Made by a program: the position numbers and the translations under genes | Source: Thiogranum sp963752745 | GTDB lineage: Bacteria; Pseudomonadota; Gammaproteobacteria; DSM-19610 | Direction of reading: 5' to 3' | Assembly: GCA_963752745.1 (NCBI GenBank) | Contig: CAVWAK010000025.1 | Coordinates: 1-12,830, forward strand | DNA length: 12,830 nt | Shown here: in pieces, positions 1 to 6,309 of the stretch | Layout: every line of letters begins with the position of its first letter | How positions within the stretch are numbered: the first letter of the stretch is position 1 | Notes under the pieces: model-generated | What the model was told of the DNA's origin: nothing | What the model saw: the letters and a program-made list of their open reading frames with translations, nothing else | Databases searched by the model: none

Positions 1-115
1 CCTCGATTTTTTCTGCATCTGCATTTGAATGGACTTTGATGCCCTGGCTGGTAGTGTCCAGGCTGTAGAAAATCAACATATTGAGTTCGGCTATTTCTTC
101 TTTTGTGTAATGCAT
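1..115 (-). CDS. TIGR02647-like small protein, 5' part (runs off left edge)
   Basis: Only the first 38 codons are in the window; the gene continues beyond position 1. It reads MHYTKEEIAELNMLIFYSLD and then DTTSQGIKVHSNADAEKIE. The 'LD(T)T..GIKVHS.A....I' pattern resembles, from memory, the short (about 75-80 aa) TIGR02647 proteins of Pseudomonas and related gammaproteobacteria, whose function is not established. The ATG at 115-113 is preceded by AAAGGTGA about six bases upstream, a good ribosome binding site, which supports this start. It lies downstream of the DksA-like gene on the same strand, with a 100-bp gap that holds a gene remnant. The family call rests on recalled similarity over a partial sequence. 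Confidence 0.6.
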   Translation of the reverse strand, partial: MHYTKEEIAELNMLIFYSLDTTSQGIKVHSNADAEKIE

Positions 116-153
116 GATGTCACCTTTCCGCATCTTTAAATCCACCCGCTACA

Positions 154-201
154 GTATCTCAAGGTCTGCGTAAAGGTGCCATCGTTATTATCCGCGGACT
201 C
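154..201 (-). pseudogene. Remnant of the 3' end of an allene-oxide-cyclase-barrel gene
   Basis: These 48 bases read ESADNNDGTFTQTLRY on the minus strand. The intact lipoprotein gene reads ESANNNNGTFTQTLRF at 942-895, so 13 of 16 residues match and the DNA is also clearly alike (for example GTCTGCGTAAA and GTGCCAT on the plus strand). The next bases, TACTGTAG, become Tyr-Trp-stop if one G is restored, close to the Phe-Trp-Gln-stop of the intact copy. Nothing upstream belongs to such a gene: the DksA-like gene occupies that place, and the remnant lies in frame directly after its stop. I infer a truncated paralogue left by duplication or rearrangement. Confidence 0.7.
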
Positions 202-216
202 CGCGCTGCCGGCCCA

Positions 217-543
217 TCACCCCGCGCACTCAATACACAACGTTGCGTAGGGGATAATCTCAAGTCGCGCTTCGGAAATGGGTTCCCCGCATTTCTCGCA
301 GATTCCGTAGGTGCCCTTTTTGAGATTAAGCAGTGCATGGTCGATTTGCCGTACGGTGATTCTGGCTTCGCCATCCAGTGCGCCCAGCACTTCATTATTT
401 TCACCCTGTGTGACCTGTTCGGCAAAATCTTTTTCGACGGGCTCTTCGCGATGATGAAGATCGTTGTCAATTGCACTGATACGGGATGACATTTCATCGC
501 GTAACTGGTGCAGCCTGGCTTCAAATACAGTGTGACTTGTCAC
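217..543 (-). CDS. Short DksA/TraR-type C4 zinc-finger protein
   Basis: The product is 108 aa. The C-terminal zinc finger is C82-x2-C85-x17-C103-x2-C106 (CEKCGEP ... LCIECAG), the DksA/TraR signature. The preceding region (about residues 5-75) is helical and charged, like the DksA coiled coil. Its tip holds D39-F-A-E42, in place of the DxxDxA acidic tip through which DksA acts in the RNA polymerase secondary channel. At 108 aa it is shorter than DksA (about 150 aa), so it is a paralogue or TraR/YbiI-like member and not dksA itself. The start is GTG at 543-541, with GAGGTG six to seven bases upstream. It follows the ydcH-like gene by 13 bp and is probably co-transcribed with it. A direct effect on transcription is inferred from the family. 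Confidence 0.88.
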   Translation of the reverse strand: MTSHTVFEARLHQLRDEMSSRISAIDNDLHHREEPVEKDFAEQVTQGENNEVLGALDGEARITVRQIDHALLNLKKGTYGICEKCGEPISEARLEIIPYATLCIECAG

Positions 544-556
544 AGATCACCTCGCG

Positions 557-799
557 TCAATTTACATTCCTTATCATCGCGAACAATTCATCTTTAAACG
601 CAAGCCGACGTTTTTTCAGTTCTTCCAGGTATTCATCTGATGTATTTTCAATGCCTTCCTCAATACGAAGTACCTGCTCATCAATGTCATGATACTTGTC
701 AAACTGATTGGCGAAATGCTTGTTGGACATTTTCAAATCGTGAATGCGGTCCTTGTACTCAGGAAGTTCGTTAACCAAATTGTGCTTCTCACCTAGCAT
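557..799 (-). CDS. YdcH/DUF465 family small coiled-coil protein
   Basis: The product is 80 aa and highly charged, with the DUF465 pattern: an N-terminal LPEYKDRIHDLKMSNKHF segment, then F..YH.ID..V.RIE.G, ending in LKK.RL..KDE(L/I). It has no signal peptide or membrane segment, and most of its length should form a helical hairpin or coiled coil. Function in this family is unknown; members are short cytosolic proteins of proteobacteria. The ATG at 799-797 has GAGGG about six bases upstream. It is first of an apparent two-gene unit with the DksA-like gene 13 bp downstream, and a promoter-like sequence lies about 40 bp upstream. Confidence 0.88.
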   Translation of the reverse strand: MLGEKHNLVNELPEYKDRIHDLKMSNKHFANQFDKYHDIDEQVLRIEEGIENTSDEYLEELKKRRLAFKDELFAMIRNVN

Positions 800-826
800 G
801 GGCTACCCTCGTCTAGAGTTGATTGT

Positions 827-865
827 TCATAGATTTATGATATGCGTGTATTTTTCATGTGTAAT
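827..865 (-). promoter_or_regulatory. Candidate sigma-70 promoter and inverted repeat before the ydcH-like gene
   Basis: On the minus strand, ATTACA (865-860, four of six matches to TTGACA) and TATCAT (842-837, five of six matches to TATAAT) are separated by exactly 17 bp and lie 38 bp before the ydcH-like ATG. A perfect five-base inverted repeat, TCATA-GATT-TATGA (827-840), overlaps the -10 and the start-site region and could be an operator. This is motif matching only. Confidence 0.4.
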
Positions 866-885
866 TGACATTAAGCAAATATCCG

Positions 886-1335
886 TCACTGCCAGAAACG
901 CAGTGTCTGCGTAAACGTGCCATTGTTGTTATTGGCAGATTCCATTTCCCCGCTAATGCCGGAGTAAATGCCGGTCCCGCCGACAATACTGATTGCCGAG
1001 GTTCCCTCGTCAAATTCACGACCAGCGACCTGAATGCTCCCGTTTTCAAGCGAGAGCGTCCAGTTGCACTGAAAGCTGTGTGCTGCGCGTGTGCGTATGC
1101 ATGTCCCGCTGTTAGTACCAATCTGCCGCTTGTGTTCGTCGAGCAGCGGTTGATCAAATACCAGCATATCACCCACCGAGTCGCCGGGCTCGCCGGTATC
1201 AATGAGTTGTGCCTTGCTGGCGCTTGCGTCCGCGATGGTGACGAGAATGTGCGGTGCTTCCCGGGAACAGGCGGATATCAACAGCACGCAGACCGCTAAA
1301 ACCGGGGGCCTGATAAGAAGGGGGACTCTGTACAT
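886..1335 (-). CDS. Allene-oxide-cyclase-barrel-like lipoprotein
   Basis: The product is 149 aa. Residues 8-22 form a hydrophobic signal ending in a lipobox, I20-S-A-C23, so the mature protein should be lipid-anchored. The body matches the allene oxide cyclase/dirigent-type beta barrel of bacterial proteins: GDMLVFDQPL (55-64), GTNSGTCIRT (73-82), WTLSLENGSI (92-101) and AISIVGGTGIYSGISGEM (114-131). C79 and C90 could form a disulfide. Bacterial members have no settled function; plant relatives bind or cyclise small hydrophobic molecules, but I see no basis for claiming catalysis here. The ATG at 1335 has a weak GGCGGA about eight bases upstream. It stands alone between the kinase terminator and the ydcH-like gene. 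A decayed copy of its 3' end lies at 154-201. Confidence 0.8.
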   Translation of the reverse strand: MYRVPLLIRPPVLAVCVLLISACSREAPHILVTIADASASKAQLIDTGEPGDSVGDMLVFDQPLLDEHKRQIGTNSGTCIRTRAAHSFQCNWTLSLENGSIQVAGREFDEGTSAISIVGGTGIYSGISGEMESANNNNGTFTQTLRFWQ

Positions 1336-1408
1336 CGGGAATATCCGCCTGATGTCAATTTATACCGGGGACTATAGCAGCAGAAAGGCTGTTTGAGGCA
1401 GTGAATCG

Positions 1409-1433
1409 AAAAAAGAAGCGGCATTTGCCGTTC
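1409..1433 (-). terminator. Rho-independent terminator of the sensor kinase gene
   Basis: On the minus strand, GAACGGC-AAAT-GCCG(C)TTC forms a GC-rich hairpin with a one-base bulge. It is followed by a run of five to six T (plus-strand A run at 1409-1414). It sits about 70 bp past the kinase stop codon and before the lipoprotein gene, so the two are probably transcribed separately. Confidence 0.65.
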
Positions 1434-1499
1434 CTGAAACAGGTGAATAATATTCCTGCCAGCCAGAGCCAAATCCGGTGACTTTTGAATGTAAATTTA

Positions 1500-3041
1500 T
1501 CAGGCCCCACTGCTTCCGGGAGCGTTCAATTCATTGTTAAGCGTGAAATAGAATGTTGCGCCTTTTCCGGCTTCGCTTTCAGCCCAGACCCGTCCATTGT
1601 GGCGGCGGATGATGCGTGCCACGGTCGCCAAACCGATGCCGGTGCCCTCGAACTCCTTGTCATTATGCAGCCGCTGGAATGACCCGAACAGCTTGTCGGC
1701 GTATTCCATGTTGAACCCGACACCATTGTCACGCACATGGTAAATCACGTTGCCGTTTTTGTTCGTCAAACCGAACTCTATCCATGCATTGGCTGTCCTG
1801 CCAGTATATTTCCAGGCGTTGCCGAGCAGGTTGTCCAGCAAAATATCGATCAGGTGCGCATCTCCCCAGCCGTGTATCCCCGGTGCGATGTCAACTCTGA
1901 CTTGCCGTTGTGGTTCATACCCCTGTAACTTGCTGACCACTGCTTGTGCCATTGCACTAAAGTCAATATTTTCTCTCTTGAGTTCATAGCGCATAACCCT
2001 GGATAGCGACAACATATCGTCGATAAGCCTGCCCATGCGCTGTGCACTGCTGCGGACCCGTTGCAGGTGGTCTTTTCCGGAATCGTCCAGCTGGTCAGCG
2101 CAGTCTTCCAGTAGTGCATGACTGAAACCATCAATAGAGCGCAGCGGCGCACGCAGATCATGAGACACAGAGTAGGAGAAGGATTCCAGCTCCTCGTTGG
2201 CATCCTCAAGCGCCATGGTTCGTTCGGCTACCATTGCTTCCAGGTGGTTACGGTGCAGCTCCAGTTCATGTTCTGCCTGCGTGCGTTCGGTAACGTCATC
2301 CACCAGCGAAGCCACACCGATAACCGTGCCGTCCGAATCGACTAGTGGCGTGTTGTACCATTCACAGAGTATGGTGCGTCCATCCCTGGTTATGTTTTCG
2401 TTGGTGCTGCGTTCACCGCCTCGATTTTCAAGCAGATCATTCCACACTTTATCCACCGCTTCGCGCGCGCTTTCTGGCACTATGCATTTTGTTGCGTGTT
2501 TGCCCAGTACTTCTTCCCGGGTAAAACCAAATATTCGTTGTGCGGATTGATTCCAGCTCAATACCTCGAAATCCGTATTCCACTCAATGACCGCCAACGG
2601 GGTATGTTCGCGGTGCAGTAACAAGCGTTGCTGTGAGAGGCGCAGAATTCCATCAGTGGCTTTTAGTTCCTTTTCGGTGGAAGTCCGAAGAGCAATTTCG
2701 CGGGACAACCTGCGGTTCCAGTAGGCGAAGACGCCTAGCAGGAGGATAGCAACAGCAGCTACCTGATAGGCGAGGGTGTAGTCAGTTTTCTCTACGTATT
2801 TCTGCTTAATCCATCCGTCAAGTATCAATTGCTGTTGTCCGTAACTGATTTCCCTAATAGCCTTGTTCAGTATGGAGACCAGTTCAGGCAGGCCTTTTTG
2901 TACACCCAAAGCCAGTTTTGTATCAAATTCGGTTTTCCCGGTGATTTTTACATTATTTAATCCGAGATCGGCGATGGTATAACTGCACAGCGCCAGCGTG
3001 CAGAGCAGGGCGTCAACCTCACCCGTAGATACTGCGATCAA
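1500..3041 (-). CDS. Sensor histidine kinase, part 2 of 2 (end of SBP domain, TM, PAS, HisKA, HATPase)
   Basis: This frame carries most of one kinase gene; with part 1 it makes an approximately 714-aa protein after two single-base corrections. In fragment numbering, residues 1-85 finish the periplasmic SBP_bac_3 domain and 93-108 are a membrane helix. Residues about 110-145 are a linker helix and about 147-255 a PAS/PAC domain (IEWNTDFEVLSWN, CIVPE, DGRTILCEWYN, VASLVDDVTERT). A coiled coil precedes HisKA, where the phosphorylated histidine is H294 in SVSHDLRAPL. The ATP-binding domain shows an N box (NLLGNAWKYTG), a G1 box (VRDNGVGF) and a G2 box (GTGIGLATV). It should autophosphorylate in response to a periplasmic ligand. 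No receiver or HPt domain is fused and no response regulator lies nearby, so its partner is elsewhere. The TTG at 3041 is not a real start; it is only where this frame opens. Confidence 0.88.
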   Translation of the reverse strand: MIAVSTGEVDALLCTLALCSYTIADLGLNNVKITGKTEFDTKLALGVQKGLPELVSILNKAIREISYGQQQLILDGWIKQKYVEKTDYTLAYQVAAVAILLLGVFAYWNRRLSREIALRTSTEKELKATDGILRLSQQRLLLHREHTPLAVIEWNTDFEVLSWNQSAQRIFGFTREEVLGKHATKCIVPESAREAVDKVWNDLLENRGGERSTNENITRDGRTILCEWYNTPLVDSDGTVIGVASLVDDVTERTQAEHELELHRNHLEAMVAERTMALEDANEELESFSYSVSHDLRAPLRSIDGFSHALLEDCADQLDDSGKDHLQRVRSSAQRMGRLIDDMLSLSRVMRYELKRENIDFSAMAQAVVSKLQGYEPQRQVRVDIAPGIHGWGDAHLIDILLDNLLGNAWKYTGRTANAWIEFGLTNKNGNVIYHVRDNGVGFNMEYADKLFGSFQRLHNDKEFEGTGIGLATVARIIRRHNGRVWAESEAGKGATFYFTLNNELNAPGSSGA

Positions 3042-3646
3042 TCCATTGCTGTATGTCGGCTACGGTCGTAAAACTTGATATCCGGGTATTTACGCCTGAT
3101 TTTCGATACATAACCGTAATCTTTTATTACGGCAATATTCAGATTTTTGATGTCGCTAATGCCTTCCACATAGTTTTCCCTGATGTGCATGGCAATAACG
3201 ATAGGATTGGACAGGTAGGGTTCGGTAAATACGAGATGTGATTTGAGATCGGAGTCATCAGTTTCAGAAAGTATATCAACCAGCCCGTTTTTGGCTTTTT
3301 CAGTCGATTCAGTCCAGGTTTTGCTTGGACTCATCCTGAACTCGATCCCGGTTGTCTTCGCAATCAGGTCAAGGTGCTCTGACACAATACCGATATAGTG
3401 CCCTTCATTGTCAAAAGCTTCATAAGGCAACCAGTTTGGATCACCTGTAAAGCTTACTGTCGGATGGTCTTCAAGCCACAGGCGTTCACTTTCACTCAGC
3501 TGTAAAACTGCCGTGGATTCGGTGTCAGGTTCTGCCGCCAGGGGCGGTATTGCGAGAAAAAGCAGGGTCAAAAATAATATGACGGCGTTACATTTCCTGG
3601 TTTGCAGGGCAAGCTTGCCGCAGTTGGGTTGGGACCTGGGTATCAT
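3038..3646 (-). CDS. Sensor histidine kinase, part 1 of 2 (signal peptide and SBP_bac_3 sensor domain)
   Basis: This is the N-terminal part of the same kinase gene. Residues 21-38 form a hydrophobic signal ending LAA, and then an SBP_bac_3 ligand-binding domain starts at about residue 50 (LSESERLWLEDHPTVSFTGD, PYEAFDNEGHYIGI, LVFTEPYLSNPI, KNLNIAVIKDYG). True sequence in this frame ends at KYPDIKF (residue 192). Removing one T from the TTTT run (plus A run 3070-3073) gives TTVADIQQ, and removing one more base near 3045 joins GLIAVSTGEVDALL of part 2. That is exactly what an SBP_bac_3 domain should read there. The ATG at 3646 lacks a clear ribosome binding site, so the exact start is uncertain. 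The gene is divergent from the 3978 operon across 331 bp. Confidence 0.8.
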   Translation of the reverse strand: MIPRSQPNCGKLALQTRKCNAVILFLTLLFLAIPPLAAEPDTESTAVLQLSESERLWLEDHPTVSFTGDPNWLPYEAFDNEGHYIGIVSEHLDLIAKTTGIEFRMSPSKTWTESTEKAKNGLVDILSETDDSDLKSHLVFTEPYLSNPIVIAMHIRENYVEGISDIKNLNIAVIKDYGYVSKIRRKYPDIKFYDRSRHTAMD

Positions 3647-3977
3647 GGGTAGGGTTTTTGTGTAACCTTGCTATGGCTGTTTCCAGCATGCTTGTGGCGC
3701 AAAATGATCCGCGGGAACCACCCAAAGTATAGGTTGGCCAATTCTTTAAAAGCAACAAGTTATTCCGACCCCGAATACGTAGTGCCTTACCCGTACGGAT
3801 AAACTCCCTGAACATAACCCCCCTCCCGTTTCTGCTTACCTGCATGGGCAGTCGATTTATCCGGCCTCATATGTATACAGGGTCAACTCATTGGCACCCG
3901 GGGACAACTCAAAAGTAGCAGCCAGTGTGTAGAGTATCAGCCAGTTAGTTCGTGAGCAGTGGTGTGGTGAGGTTCCA
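3647..3977. other. Divergent intergenic region between kinase and c-di-GMP operon
   Basis: This 331-bp stretch separates the starts of two divergent units, so both promoters should lie here. I found no convincing -35/-10 pair on either strand, no clear operator palindrome and no RNA gene. An 85-codon open frame on the minus strand (3845 into the kinase start) has no recognisable protein features and no context. In the frame of the plus-strand 185-aa gene, coding-like sequence could extend back to a stop at 3930, but the only usual start codon is GTG 3978. Confidence 0.5.
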
Positions 3978-4535
3978 GTGGAAAGTGGTCAATTTGATCC
4001 AGGGTCGGATAATTATCTGCATTATCTCGCAGTCTTGCCCATCAGTTTTCTGGGCGAGCAGGGTGACAGGATTGCTGAATTGTGCAACCAGTCAGCCATT
4101 GGCAACAACTATCGAAATCTTTTCGTTTCAAGCATCTGGGTTTACCCAATGCATGCCTATATGGCGCTGGTACGGGAACACATGGGAGCAGCGGTTGCAG
4201 AAGCGGTTTGGTCACGTCAACGGAATATGCTTGATGAGGCCGATGCCGGGGCAGGCGAATCCATGGAGTCCGCATTCATGCTGATTGATCAGGCGCTGGA
4301 TATGAGTAGCTTCCGGACGGAAGCCGCCAGTCAGTTCTTGCCGGAGGTCCGTGTTGCAATGGCTCTGCTACTGGGTATGCCGGAGTCACCCGATTATTCA
4401 GGACGTAATAACGGTAGCCATGTTAGTCCTCGGACAACTTTGGCGACAGTGGAAGGCTGTCTTGCGCATTGTCTGTTACGTGCACGGGTAGAGCTTCTTG
4501 ATGCCTGCTCGGAGCTGTTCAGGAGGGCTTATTAA
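3978..4535 (+). CDS. Unrecognised 185-aa helical cytosolic protein
   Basis: I do not recognise a family. The product is 185 aa, without signal peptide or convincing membrane helix. It is rich in Ala, Leu, Met and Glu, and looks like mostly alpha helix (for example MHAYMALVREHMGAAVAEAV and LPEVRVAMALLLGM). A polar loop around residues 138-152 (SPDYSGRNNGSHVSP) separates two helical halves. Start choice: GTG 3978, the only usual start after the in-frame stop at 3930, with GTGAGG five bases upstream. Its TAA stop overlaps the ATG of the next small gene (TAATG), and the c-di-GMP enzyme follows, so it heads a three-gene unit. I infer, from position only, a role in sensing or in controlling the downstream GGDEF-EAL enzyme. 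Confidence 0.7.
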   Translation: MESGQFDPGSDNYLHYLAVLPISFLGEQGDRIAELCNQSAIGNNYRNLFVSSIWVYPMHAYMALVREHMGAAVAEAVWSRQRNMLDEADAGAGESMESAFMLIDQALDMSSFRTEAASQFLPEVRVAMALLLGMPESPDYSGRNNGSHVSPRTTLATVEGCLAHCLLRARVELLDACSELFRRAY

Positions 4536-4696
4536 TGGCAAGTCACAAACTCGCAACAATACTGAGATCGACAGGCCAGTTGTCCGACGAAGAAATTGAA
4601 AACATGAGCGAAGAAGAAGCGTGGCATTGGCTACGGTCCAATACTTCGATTTCTGATTATGCAAGTGGTAGCGCCTGCAACGTAGATGACAGCTGA
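4535..4696 (+). CDS. 53-aa acidic small protein, translationally coupled
   Basis: This short gene encodes 53 aa, beginning MASHKLATILRSTGQLSDEE and ending ACNVDDS. Its ATG overlaps the preceding stop (TAATG at 4533-4537), and AGGAGG stands about eight bases upstream inside the end of the previous gene, which strongly supports translation. The sequence is soluble and acidic, with a predicted helix-rich middle (LSDEEIENMSEEEAWHWLR) containing two tryptophans and a polar tail. I recognise no family. It lies 20 bp before the GTG of the GGDEF-EAL gene, in the middle of the apparent operon, and might be a small partner of either neighbour; that is inference. Confidence 0.65.
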   Translation: MASHKLATILRSTGQLSDEEIENMSEEEAWHWLRSNTSISDYASGSACNVDDS

Positions 4697-4716
4697 AGGT
4701 TAAAGGAGATATAGCG

Positions 4717-6309
4717 GTGCCAAAATCAAGCTACCCCGATATCCCCCATTGGCAATGTGCTTCGCTGGGGATGATTGAATGGGATACGGCCTTCAATGTC
4801 CGTGCCTGGAATCCAGGTGCTGCGCACATCTTCGGCTACTCAGAGGCTGAAGTGATCGGGCGTAACGCCAACTGCATCGTTCCGGAATTCGAGCATGCGA
4901 AAACAGCCGCGGTCATGGAGAGACTGGGTGCCGGCGAGAAGGAAGTCAGCCTGCGTAATCTGAATGTTCGCAAGGATGGAACCATTATCACCTGCGACTG
5001 GTTTAATACCTGCCTGCTTGATGCCGATGGCGGGATAGCGGGGTATGCGTCCCTGGTTCAGGACGTCAGTGACCGGACTTCGATAAAAGAGGCGTTGGGC
5101 GGGGAAGGAGATATCGTGCAAAGCGTGTTACACGGCGCGCCGGGTATGTTTTTCGTACATGACGAGTTTGGCAAGCTGATACAGTGGAATAGCGAGTATG
5201 AAGAAAGGACCGGCTATAGTGCCGGTGATCTTGCGCAGATGACGCAGTTCGATCTTATCAGTCCTCAGGATCATTCCCGTTTCAGGAGTATCATCGACGA
5301 GGTCATTGCCACCGGATCGGCCAAGGGCGAATTCACGAAAGTAAAAAAAGACGGTACCGTGTTGTCAGTCTATGGTGCGGGCACGCATATTGTTCGCGAC
5401 GGTACCAGTTACATCATGGTAATAGCGGTGGATATTACCGCGCGCAAGAAGGCCGAGGCCTCGTTGAAGCTGGTAAATACGCTGACAAAACAGTTGTATG
5501 GTGTTATGGATGTGGACTCAATCGCCAAATGCACCGTCAGCACCCTGGTAGAGCTCAATAATCTGCCACAGGTTGCTTTCTATCTCTATGATGAACCCGG
5601 CGCGCGCTTGCGACTGGTTGAACACTATGGATTTGATACCGATACATTGCGAAAAGGCGCCTGTTTACCACTGAATGGGAGTCTTTCCGGCCGGGCTGTC
5701 ACTGAACAAACAGTGCAGATCAGTGAGGACTTGCAGTCGGATCAGCGCCTCGAACCCGGGGTACAGTCTCAGCTGGTTTCCAACGGTGGCCGGGCGGCTG
5801 TTGTCATACCGCTGGTCTACGATGAAAAAGTTCTGGGGACGCTCAATGTTATCTACTCGTCTGATCGTGTCTTTGACACAGCCGAACGGAGTACATTGAT
5901 GTCGGTCGGCCGGACTATTGGGCTTTCCATGTCCAATGCTATTCATCTGGCCAGTCTTAAATACCAGGCCCAGCATGATAATCTCACCGGTCTTCCGAAC
6001 CGGGCGTTTCTCCACCAGGAGTGTGACCGTCTGAAAAAACATGTTGATGGGAACCATCAGCGAGTTGCCCTGATTCTGTTTGATATCGATGGATTCAAGG
6101 AAGTTAACGACACGCTGGGCCATCACGTGGGTGACAGGCTTCTGGTCAGTGTCAGTGAGCGTGTAATAACAGCCTTGCAGCAGGAAAACCTGATGTTTTA
6201 CCGCCTGGGTGGCGATGAGTTTGCCCTGGTTCAGGTGCTCGATGATAGCAACGATGATGCCATCCGCATCGCCAAGCGAGCTACTCAGCTTGCTGGAGAA
6301 ACCGTTTGA
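4717..6309 (+). CDS. PAS-PAS-GAF-GGDEF-EAL protein, part 1 of 2 (sensor domains and GGDEF)
   Basis: This is the first part of one c-di-GMP enzyme (about 857 aa after one correction). PAS 1 spans residues about 15-120 (MIEWDTAFNVRAWN, CIVPE, DGTIITCDWFN, ASLVQDVSDRT), PAS 2 about 133-245, and GAF about 255-410. The GGDEF domain runs from 415 (LTGLPNRAF, FDIDGFKEVND, RLGGDEFAL at 496-504). The GGDEF motif and the metal-binding D456 are intact, so diguanylate cyclase activity is possible. The residues at the usual inhibitory I-site are Q-E-N-L (489-492) instead of RxxD. There is no signal peptide or TM, so it is cytosolic. Start GTG 4717 has AAGGAG about nine bases upstream. True frame ends near ATQL (residue 524); one extra base at about 6289 shifts it. 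Confidence 0.88.
   Translation: MPKSSYPDIPHWQCASLGMIEWDTAFNVRAWNPGAAHIFGYSEAEVIGRNANCIVPEFEHAKTAAVMERLGAGEKEVSLRNLNVRKDGTIITCDWFNTCLLDADGGIAGYASLVQDVSDRTSIKEALGGEGDIVQSVLHGAPGMFFVHDEFGKLIQWNSEYEERTGYSAGDLAQMTQFDLISPQDHSRFRSIIDEVIATGSAKGEFTKVKKDGTVLSVYGAGTHIVRDGTSYIMVIAVDITARKKAEASLKLVNTLTKQLYGVMDVDSIAKCTVSTLVELNNLPQVAFYLYDEPGARLRLVEHYGFDTDTLRKGACLPLNGSLSGRAVTEQTVQISEDLQSDQRLEPGVQSQLVSNGGRAAVVIPLVYDEKVLGTLNVIYSSDRVFDTAERSTLMSVGRTIGLSMSNAIHLASLKYQAQHDNLTGLPNRAFLHQECDRLKKHVDGNHQRVALILFDIDGFKEVNDTLGHHVGDRLLVSVSERVITALQQENLMFYRLGGDEFALVQVLDDSNDDAIRIAKRATQLAGETV

Noticed and set aside
159..524. A 121-codon minus-strand frame over the DksA-like gene
   Set aside because: It is a shadow of the zinc-finger gene in another frame.
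865..1299. A 144-codon plus-strand frame
   Set aside because: It is antisense to the lipoprotein, which has a lipobox and family motifs.
3588..3845. An 85-codon minus-strand frame overlapping the kinase start
   Set aside because: No recognisable domain or gene context, and it would overlap the kinase signal peptide region in another frame.
3891..3910. A sigma-54-like TGGCAC before the 185-aa gene
   Set aside because: The matching TTGC element at the right distance is missing (GACA is found), so the promoter is not supported.
6209..6290. The ATG at 6209 as start of a stand-alone EAL protein
   Set aside because: The first 27 residues are an out-of-frame shadow of the GGDEF domain, and the sequence from LLEKPF on completes that domain.
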